From Hyphochytrium catenoides (Eukaryota > Sar > Hyphochytriomycetes > Hyphochytriales > Hyphochytriaceae): 15,080 nucleotides of DNA. Made by a program: the position numbers and the translations under genes. Shown in pieces: positions 1-7,800 of the stretch. Position 1 is the stretch's first letter. Every line of letters begins with the position of its first letter. Where the stretch lies: the NCBI GenBank assembly GCA_900088475.1, contig FLMG01004723.1:99504-114583 (forward strand), given 5' to 3'. The notes below the pieces were generated by a model, which had not been told where the DNA came from, made no database searches, and saw only the letters and a list, made by a program, of their open reading frames with translations.

Positions 1-240
1 TCTTTTTTTTTTTGTCCCTCGGTCTGTCCCTCTCTCTCTCACTCTCTCGTCACTCTTGATATGTCTCTTCCTGCTTCTTTCTCTGTCCACATCATTGTCG
101 CTGACAGGCTTTCGATATATCACCTAGAATCTTTGTCTCTCTCTTTCCCAACTCTCGTTTCTCTCTCCTCTACTCTGTCTCTCACTTTGTCGTCACTCTT
201 CCTCACCTCCTCTCTCTCTGCCCTCCGTTGTTCCTCTCCA
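1..240. repeat. CT-rich low-complexity tract
   Basis: The tract opens with an uninterrupted T run and continues as imperfect (CT)n/(TCTG)n sequence with very few purines. It holds open frames on both strands, including a 97-codon minus-strand frame at 120-413 whose Arg/Glu/Lys-rich C-terminal half is simply the GA-repeat translation. I therefore do not call a gene. The tract could be a decayed microsatellite or a pyrimidine-rich promoter or intron tract. Confidence 0.75.
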
Positions 241-540
241 TCAACATCAACAGCAGCGGGTTGTCGGCGCATTATCAGGTTGAGGTATGAGGTGTAGGGT
301 ACATTTACACAGCAGGGAGGTCTAGGATCAGAACAGCTTGCAAACATCGTCTCTGCTGCTATCTCTTTCACCTCGCGTTTGTTTCCTTGCAGATCTGAGT
401 GGAAATAATTCAACAGTTGGCTCTAAGTAAAACTGTTTACCGGAAACCTATGTGGTCCACAATGATGAAACCTTTCAATCGTTTCCCCCTCTGTCTGGCA
501 AGCTCTTGTCCTGTTCTCATGATGCGTGATGAGTCTGACT
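241..540. other. Unassigned region
   Basis: No recognisable protein or RNA gene is visible. A pyrimidine tract followed by TTGCAG at about 387-392 resembles a splice acceptor, and a 67-codon plus-strand frame (399-602) follows it, but the encoded peptide matches no family I know. Confidence 0.4.
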
Positions 541-543
541 GCC

Positions 544-570
544 CATTGGGCGGGCTCCAGCCAATCAGAG
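544..570. promoter_or_regulatory. Paired CCAAT boxes flanking a GC box
   Basis: An inverted CCAAT (ATTGG, 545-549) overlaps a GC box (GGGCGGG, 548-554). About a dozen bases later comes a forward CCAATCAG (561-568). In animals, fungi and plants such boxes bind NF-Y and Sp1-like factors in promoters. An ATG at 605 opens a 36-codon frame downstream and a minus-strand frame starts at 413, so a one-way or divergent promoter is possible. No transcript evidence is available and the motifs are short. Confidence 0.3.
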
Positions 571-1650
571 CGGCAGGGAAAGATGTCAAGATATCGCCGT
601 GACGATGATGTTCAGCAGCTCTGAAAGGTTGGGAGGACGAGGGCGGCCCACTCCTTACCGTTTTACGTTGGACATTGCATTGATCGTGTGGGGCTCATTC
701 TCTTCTGGATCATAATAGCAGAGCGATAGCTCTGTTTTTGACAGGGAGTCGATCGTTTTTATAATAAGAGGAGATAGAAGAGACTGATAATAGGAGATAG
801 ACTTTGAGGATGAAGAGACCATGATCATGCACAGGGATGATGAAGACTATGAGGATGAAGCAATTCCAACTTCTTCCGTCTTGTGTAGGGCTGGTAGGAC
901 GGCTTCGATGGTGATGTAGAAAAAAGCAAGGAAGCAGGCAATGGTTCAGGTCGTAATGAGCCAAGACAGGAGCTGCTTGGTTCTCTCTGTACTACCTACT
1001 GCGCGCAATGATCATGATGATGTAATTGGAGCCTGATAGGGGGATGCCGCAGCCCAAGGGGCCTGCTGCCACCCCAGTCAGAGGAGACATAGGAAGGGAC
1101 AGTAAGCAGTTCAATACCCACAACAATAGAGCGGCTCCTAAACGGCAATAGTACAAGTCCTGGAGGAGTTTTTTACTCCTTTCCTTCGAAGGTATGGGTC
1201 TGCGGTTGAGTGAGGAGATAATGAAGACCATGGGCGAGGAGCTAGAAGAAACTCGCCCCCATCCTGGACTCTCTGTCATGGCTAACACTCCATCTCCTGG
1301 AAAATAGAACATCTCTTCTCTTGAGTTATTTTCATCTCTAACTTTCCTTCGAGGGGAGCTTGATGATCATCATCATCATTAGCCTACGTATACCCTCCTA
1401 CTACGCTTCTTCTCCTTTTGATGTCGCGCCGCCTACTCTTCTCCTTGTCCTGGTTCTGCTGCAAAGGAGAGAGACAATAGCTTGTCGCTTAGTAGTAGTA
1501 GGTGAGGTGTTACAATGTTCATTTTGACGTGGTGGTAGATTCTACTGGACACAACAACTAACCCACCACGCTGATGACTGGTAGGAATGTATAGGTGAAA
1601 TCGAGGAGTATGGAAGAAGAGAGTAGCTTCAATAGACATCCCAGACGCAC
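571..1650. other. Unassigned region with short coding-like frames
   Basis: No named gene is found. Short plus-strand frames with ATG starts occur at 605-715 (36 aa), 1044-1151 (35 aa) and 1194-1307 (37 aa). An acidic Asp/Glu-rich open segment lies at about 794-920. They lie in different frames and would need introns to join. I could not find a convincing set of donors and acceptors, so they may be chance frames or exons of an unknown gene. Minus-strand frames at 710-964 and 992-1312 are equally uninformative. Confidence 0.3.
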
Positions 1651-1914
1651 ACATTATTCAGCGTTGCAATGCGCAGATGGTGCGCAGTCACCTTCCTTTG
1701 CCACGAGCAATTCGTGAGGACTTTTCACAACAGCAGCAGCAGAGGGTGCGGCGGAGGAGAGGAGCGGCAGTTGTCGGAGGAGGAGACTTAGTAGTTCTAG
1801 TGTAGGCTTGATCCTCTGCTACTGTTGTTGTGGCAAAAGGTCCTCATCACGAATTGCTCGTGGCAAAGGAAGAAGGTGACTGCGCACCATCAGCATTGCA
1901 ACGCTGAATAATGT
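1651..1914. mobile_element. Foldback / MITE-like inverted-repeat element
   Basis: Two long arms are reverse complements of each other: left arm 1651-1744 and right arm 1813-1914, separated by a 68-nt purine-rich loop. Perfect blocks include 1651-1672 with 1893-1914 and 1695-1717 with 1847-1869. The remainder differs only by a few substitutions and small indels. The element has no ORF. Long terminal arms with little interior are typical of foldback elements and MITEs. No target-site duplication is obvious at the ends, so the true boundaries may lie slightly outside. Transcribed RNA would form a long hairpin, so a small-RNA source is an alternative reading. Confidence 0.7.
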
Positions 1915-2032
1915 TGTGTCGATATTTTCTCCTAGATCTCCAGAGTACTATTGGTAGAACTATATTGCAGATGGTTTGTGGTCCTTAACATGAAGGAATA
2001 AATAAGAATAGACATCCCACTTCTGTCTACTA

Positions 2033-2650
2033 CTAGAGAAGACCTTCAGCCACAGCACCTGGAAGCTGGCCCAGGACCGCATTCTCGATGTGCGCAGACA
2101 GGGGCATTGAGTGGAACACCATCTCTGCATTACAACGCTGTAATAAGACAGAGATACGTCTGTAGGCGGTGGCGGTGAGAGATGAGAGAGGAAGATCCAC
2201 ACTTCTCACACTCCCACACCTGTCAAAGATAGCCCTTAAAGCCATTCTCTCAGTGTTGAATGAACTGTCTCCGTAGCTCCGCCAAAGTACTCCCACACCA
2301 AGGACCGGAAAGTATATCCTTGTCTTCATACTCTTCGGCATAATATAAGGGGCAAGTTTCCTCCTATGCGCATGCTCTGCGACGTATCCTGTCCGCGGTA
2401 GAGTGTTAAGTTGCAGCGTGTGGGAGACAGTAACCTCGTGTACTAGGAGGTAATCCCTTTTTCTTTTATAGAAAAAATAACCATGGACAGAATGGCTTGG
2501 GGTTCTTGCAGCATGGAGCCTGCTGAGAGCGGGCCGTGGACAATCGTCATCTTCCCTCCCTTTCCCTTTCCCAGTCGTTATCATGCATCTTCTCTCCTCT
2601 AACAACAACTGGATGTTTGAGAGCCAAGCAAAACAATCAACAACATACAC
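2033..2650 (-). CDS. Hypothetical 205-codon ORF, unassigned
   Basis: This is the longest uninterrupted frame in the left part of the window, running from an ATG at 2650 down to 2033. The translation has mixed hydrophobic and charged composition, no clear signal peptide, no transmembrane segment and no motif I recognise. It is longer than most chance frames at this base composition, but the kinase shows that genes here are split into short exons, so one 600-nt exon would be unusual. It overlaps the solo foldback-end fragment at about 2116-2147, which argues against a conserved gene. I treat it as a weak candidate. Confidence 0.15.
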   Translation of the reverse strand: MYVVDCFAWLSNIQLLLEERRCMITTGKGKGREDDDCPRPALSRLHAARTPSHSVHGYFFYKRKRDYLLVHEVTVSHTLQLNTLPRTGYVAEHAHRRKLAPYIMPKSMKTRIYFPVLGVGVLWRSYGDSSFNTERMALRAIFDRCGSVRSVDLPLSSLTATAYRRISVLLQRCNAEMVFHSMPLSAHIENAVLGQLPGAVAEGLL

Positions 2651-3499
2651 AAAATGGCGGGGCCTTTCCTTGCTCAGTCATGCTTTGCACCGGCGGGGAG
2701 AAGGAAGGAACGAAATGCAAAAGTGCTCTCCTCAGTATCAAGGAGGAGCTGTCCTCTACGTTACACAGAGAATATTGAGGAGACTCTTCTTCTTCTGCCC
2801 CGCCCACCTCCTCTTCGTTGCTTTAAGTGATGAGGCAGGTCCGTGGAATGTATTATGATTCTTCATTATTGCCTTCTGCTGCTCTGTTCGGCGAGTGAGT
2901 AGAGATCTCAATCTGTCCTTTCTGTACCTGTTTCTCCTTGTTACTTCTTTGAATAGTGCATTGTTAGCTATCGGTCGTTGCTGTTATTATAATAGAAGAG
3001 CGAAGAGAGCTCATCATAGAGCTGAAGGGACATAGAACTCCTATGACAAGGGCACAACGTGGAGTTTTTGCCCAGCTTTTTCTATGGTACCGCGGGCAGA
3101 AGTAAATGTATGGAGTTACTACAGTCTAAGGTTTTGCTCTCTTGATGAGGGGCTGGTTTTATGTATGGGAGTTGTTGATGCCTCTAAGGCCTCTTTTATT
3201 CATATTACACCAGCTTTGGTTCGGTGAACCTATGGGTCAGGTGGAGACGTAGAGCCAAATAAGAGTCTAGAAAGTATTTGGTTGTGTGACGTGTGACCCA
3301 CCCACTCCACTCATGGGAGGAGATGATGACCCCGCCAAAGATAAACAAGGGCGCTTTCTAGGATCAGGTCCTCGCATCAGAACTTCTGTGTCCCCTCACT
3401 CATCCCCCACCCACCCATCCCGCAGAACGCTAGGACTCAAAGAAGCGCCCGCAGCAAACAAAAAAATCTTCGGCATGTGGACTCAATTCTTTGGACACT
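2651..3499. other. Unassigned region, no gene seen
   Basis: Only short frames are present. A 71-codon plus-strand frame (3286-3501) rich in Pro, Ser and Thr has no recognisable domain. No RNA gene or repeat stands out. Confidence 0.4.
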
Positions 3500-3523
3500 G
3501 AGAGAGAGAGAGAGAGAGAGAGA
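3500..3523. repeat. (GA)n microsatellite
   Basis: An uninterrupted GA dinucleotide run of about twelve units. Confidence 0.95.
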
Positions 3524-3675
3524 TTATTGGCTTGTTGGCGATGGAAGAAGGCGAGAGAACGGATGGACGGACTGGGCGACGCAGCTGAGAGATGCTGCGG
3601 ATCCTTCTGCAAGGCTGTGGCGCGCAGAGACAGCGGAAGGAGTTAAATGAATGATCGATGATGATAATACTGTCT

Positions 3676-3699
3676 CAGCAGCAGCAGCAGCAGCAGCAG
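3676..3699 (+). repeat. (CAG)8 trinucleotide repeat
   Basis: Eight perfect CAG units are followed by further CAG-rich sequence to about 3780. They lie in a 60-codon plus-strand frame (ATG 3658, stop 3838-3840) where the run reads as polyglutamine. The same frame continues past the TAG stop into the F-box-like segment that follows. Whether any of this is translated cannot be told from the sequence. Confidence 0.9.
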
Positions 3700-3840
3700 G
3701 GCAAGATGCTCAGCAGCAGAAAGCAGGCGACAGCAAGAAGCTGCATGCAGGAGAGCAGCTGCAAGAACAATCAGCAGGAAAGGACGGATGAGGCCGCTGG
3801 ATCATCATGGCAGCTGTCTTGTGGGCATTGGGATAGATAG

Positions 3841-3981
3841 AAAGCTACAAGGCTCAAGGATTCGGTCGATCGAAGTAGGACGGGGAAGATCCGTGAGGTG
3901 AAGTTGAAGAAGCTTCCTCCCGAGTTGTTCGTCTTTATTGCTCCTCTGCTTGATGATAACGGCAAAAGTGCGCTGTCATAA
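3841..3981 (+). pseudogene. F-box-like fragment (weak)
   Basis: A 46-codon open stretch with no start codon contains KLPPELFVFIAPLLDDNGK, which resembles the first half of an F-box (LP.EL...I...L). After a TAA stop the same frame reads VYYSWKIL, like the F-box ending V...W..L, and then meets TAA TAA TAG. F-box proteins recruit substrates to SCF ubiquitin ligases. If the match is real, this is a stop-riddled relic, or an exon whose joins I have not found. The match is short and could be chance. Confidence 0.2.
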
Positions 3982-4813
3982 GTCTACTATTCATGGAAGA
4001 TTCTCTAATAATAGAAGAATCGCAATTGGTATCAGCTGCCTCCTCGACGTTCTATCTTCATAGAGAAAGCCTCCTGCCCATCTCGCTTTCTTCCTCTGAG
4101 CAGCAAGGTGCTGGGTGTTTCTGCGATATCGCATGTTGAAGTTCCAATAGACGGCAGCTGCCACTCACTGTGCCTGAAGAGGATGAACAACTATCTCACC
4201 TCTTCGGAAGCTTCGAACTAAGCCTTCATCCGCTCACGCTATCTAAGACTGGCCAAGAGCAAAAGAGAGACATCCAAAGTGTTACGTGACAGGCTCACCA
4301 AGCACCAACTAGCTATCTGCACTCGAACAGCAGAAGGGAACGTAGTAAAATGGACGCAGAAGGAATTTAGCTAGGAACGAGGCTCGCTTTCATAGTAGTA
4401 AGAGTAATGATGACTACTCCCTCTCTCCTCCTGTCTTCTGACCTTGTTCAGCCTTGACTGATGGTGTCCGGGGTAGGAGTGACCTGTGATTGACGCCTTC
4501 TTTGACCCATCATTTCGCAAGTTACCCTGCCTCATAAGCGGGAAGCGCCTTTGATTAGTAAGGCGAAGCACGCATACATCCACCCAGATCAATTCAGCCA
4601 CCAGAGAGAAGAACTGCAACTTCAGAGAAGCTTGTCCACTTCGACATCAGAGAAGAGAGGCAAGGTAACAAGCAGATAGAGGTTGTTGGCGAAAGTGATT
4701 TGAGAGCGTGGAGCAAGTGTCATCGGTATAAGAGCTCTACCTAGTAGGCGCAAGCGGGAGAGGGAGACCTGATAGCTATTATAACCAGGACACTCGTGTT
4801 GGTCTTGCTAGTC
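3982..4813. other. Upstream flank of the kinase gene
   Basis: No complete gene is visible. Several 30-50-codon stop-free stretches exist on the plus strand (for example 4222-4371, basic and Lys/Arg-rich), but they lack starts and clear splice joins. A donor-like AAG|GTAACA occurs at 4665 and could begin a 5' UTR intron ending at 4886. Confidence 0.35.
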
Positions 4814-4820
4814 TATAAAG
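4814..4820 (+). promoter_or_regulatory. TATA-like element upstream of the PI4K start
   Basis: TATAAAG lies 74 nt before the proposed kinase ATG. Spacing would allow a very short leader. The motif is short and AT-rich words are common, so this is suggestive only. A splice-acceptor-like AG at 4886 offers a competing picture in which the real promoter lies further upstream. Confidence 0.25.
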
Positions 4821-4867
4821 AATTTTGCGTGCGAGCGAGATAAGAGCGTTACTCTTCAATCTAACTT

Positions 4868-4886
4868 CACCCCGACTTTTTGACAG
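4868..4886 (+). promoter_or_regulatory. Splice-acceptor-like site just before the PI4K ATG
   Basis: A pyrimidine-rich tract ends in TTTTTGACAG seven bases before the ATG at 4894. It could be the acceptor of a 5' UTR intron or of spliced-leader trans-splicing. No leader sequence is visible in the window. Confidence 0.35.
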
Positions 4887-4893
4887 CATCGAG

Positions 4894-7800
4894 ATGGAGG
4901 AGGAGATCAAGGCTAAAGTAAAGAGTGAGCAGCTAGGTGTGGATGTCAGTCAGCCCCTTCCTGAGCCAGAGCTTGAAGAGCAACATCCCGATGAGGTGCC
5001 ACATGATTCCATTGAAAGCGCCGCAAAGATGGAGGTGAGTTAACCTTACGCTTTGCCGCTGTCATATCTCTACTCTACCCTAAGTGAACCACCTTGACAA
5101 TGATGAACAGGACACCACAGCATTGAAAACGACGCCTGAGGTCCTATCTTCGCCCTCTCCTGTCTCGCACATAGAAAGCTCTTTGAAGCTTCGTTTATCT
5201 CAGACCGAATCTTCAAAAGCCCTACTGAAGACTCGTTACTGCCTTCTGCTGGGAACACGCTTTCAGTGGTTCAAGAATGCCTCCGACGCAGCACATTCTC
5301 AGAAGATTCAAGGGGAGGTCCGGGTGATAGGTGTCGAGCCATGGGACGGAAAAGGGCTGTTTGGACATTATCAAAATGGCTTTCTCATCCGGGGGTCGTC
5401 GGTGAAGGTTAGTCTGCCGCCTTGTCAGCTCGTTATGGCGCGTTAGTTAGGCAGCTCTTTGGTTAAGAGCGTGGTGGCTAAAAAGGCACTGCCTGTGATG
5501 TACACAGCATATGCATTATATTCACTGCTCAGCTCCTACTCCTGAAAGTAAGGAGTCATGGATGGCGGCAGTACAAGCAGCTATTCAGGAAGAGCAAGCA
5601 CGCTCACTTAAGTCAGGGTCAGGCTTGCACTCCGGCAGAGATTGGGCCGAGGTCGAAGCCCAGAGTGAGTTGCAAAAGCGAAAGACGATGAAGGTACTCA
5701 TTTCTCTTACTCGGCCCTATATGCTACTACTCTTTGCCCTATTGCGTGGAACTTGAGATAATGATTGCGCTTGTTCTTTCTGGTTCTAGGTTGGAGGAGC
5801 CACGACAGCTGCTACGGTAGCTGGCGCATTTGTTGGCTCTTTAATCTTGCCTGGAGTGGGAACCGCCGCCGGAGCGATGATAGCTGGGTATTGGACCAAC
5901 AAAAAGACCAAGGCAAAGCGAGACCGCCAGAGTAGAGGTGAGCTAGACGTTGCAGAGCTTACGTGATGTTGTGCCAGCAAGGAGACTAAAGCTGCTGTTC
6001 TGTTAGCTGCTGCTGTGAGAGAGGAGGACTACAGGCATCTTGCGGACCTGGACACTCAGTGCTTCAAGTGTCACGTCAACTTTAGGGTAAGGTTATTGAC
6101 GCACTGCTTGTTAGATCGTGGTGATGGAGGTCCTAAAGCCCAATCCATGCAGGTCCTGAAGTCCCGCGAATACTGCGTGAGCTGCTGTTTGCCGTTCTGT
6201 CAGCCTCATTGCTCCAAAAAGATGGCCCTGCCGCAGCTAGATGAGTTCCAGCCGGTGCCCGTGTGTGACCTCTGTGCTCAGAGACAGGACTTTCTGAGCT
6301 TCATCTTCGTAATCACGAACTTCGTACGCAAGATGGACAGCTATGACGGAGATGTCGAGCGCATCGTGGCTGCCGGTGAGTTGATCAAGCGAGCTCTTTC
6401 GCCATTCATCTTGACTCGGTCTCAATAAAATGCATCAAAATCTCAATGTACTAGACGTCAAGTCTCCGCTGATAACTATTCAAAGAGACGAGCTAAGAAG
6501 AGTCTTTGAAAACGAGAGCTTTGACGTTTTGAAGTGTCTCTCCATGCTTCATCAGTTCACCGAGGAGCCAGAGGCCTTTGCGATCACTATTGCCCAGATG
6601 GCTAGGTAAGCACTCTCAAATATGGACTTCAGTGTCTCTTAAGGCCATTCATCCTCCCCTCAACAAGCTGCATTCTTCTTGAGAACGGAGCTTCTATCCG
6701 AAGACGATGAGGTCTCACTTCGCTCCCTCTTCTCTTTCTTCTTCTTCGTCCCTATGATAGGTTTATCGAGTGCCGTCCCGGAAACGTGGAATTCTATTGG
6801 AGTCAAATGATAGGATTAGTCCGTACTCTGATGCAGACCTACGGGAAAGACTTCAGCAAGATTCAGGTCGTTGTTACTCTTACTTTCTTCATCAGAGCAG
6901 CTTCTCACCCTCCTTTACTTGAACAGTTGGTCCTCTATGCCTACATCATGCGAGCCATCGTCTGGAGGAACGTCCATCTGAGGCTGAAAGCTCTCTGGGA
7001 GTTTCTTGCGATCTATGATGACGCCATTCAGAGCGACGACATTCTCCTAGCCCATATGGCGCTCTTTATGGTGCTGACCATGGTGCCCATAAAGGAGTTC
7101 AAGAAGATCAGCGTTGTTTCTGCTCTGTGGTTGAGAGATGTGCCAGACCACCAGATGGAGCATATGGCAGGTGTTTTTGCAGATATGGAGGTGGTCCTAC
7201 GCTCATTTGAGGCCCGCATGCCTTCCATTCTGTTCTGGAATTGGCTCTACGCCAACACTAAGGAGGTACGCACTCAAATGCCAGTCCTCTTTCTCACTAG
7301 ACCCTAAACCGATGCTTCTCGACCGCGGTGTAGACTATACAGAGCTGTCGAAGTGAGATGTTGGAGCTTGAAGGGAATAAGAAGCTCATATCGGCTTTGA
7401 CAATCTTTCCAGACCATAAGGAGGGTGTTCTCCAAAGAGGCTCCACCTCGACCGCAGGGTACGAAGATCTTACATGCTGCTTTATATAACGCAGCATAGA
7501 TTGTCATCGCTAATCCTAACTTACGTTCCAGCGAGGGCACGACAGCGCGGCTGAATTATAAACTAGGAGCCCTGGCTCAAAGAGGAATGCCTGCGGCGCA
7601 CGAAGCGGCAGCATCTACCACTGAGGAAGAACAGGAGGTATACCTCGATCTTCAATTCGAAGGTGAATGAAGCCAGAATGCTGTTGCTGTCGTCCTCTGT
7701 CGTTTGGATGTGGTACTAACGTCTGGCTGGAACTGCTTTCCCCTTTCGCGTCAGGAATGGCGCACTTCGTGAAGCTTCTAACGGATATCCCAGAAAAGCT

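Noticed and set aside
120-413. 97-codon minus-strand ORF with a charged C-terminus
   Set aside because: The charged half is the translation of GA/CT low-complexity sequence and the rest matches nothing I recognise.
3658-4413. Reassignment of TAA/TAG to glutamine
   Set aside because: The frame is suggestive (stop runs fall where Gln runs would fit), but the 1119-residue kinase uses only CAA/CAG for Gln and has no in-frame TAA, TAG or TGA in any exon. About 20 in-frame stops over 3658-4894 is also near the chance expectation.
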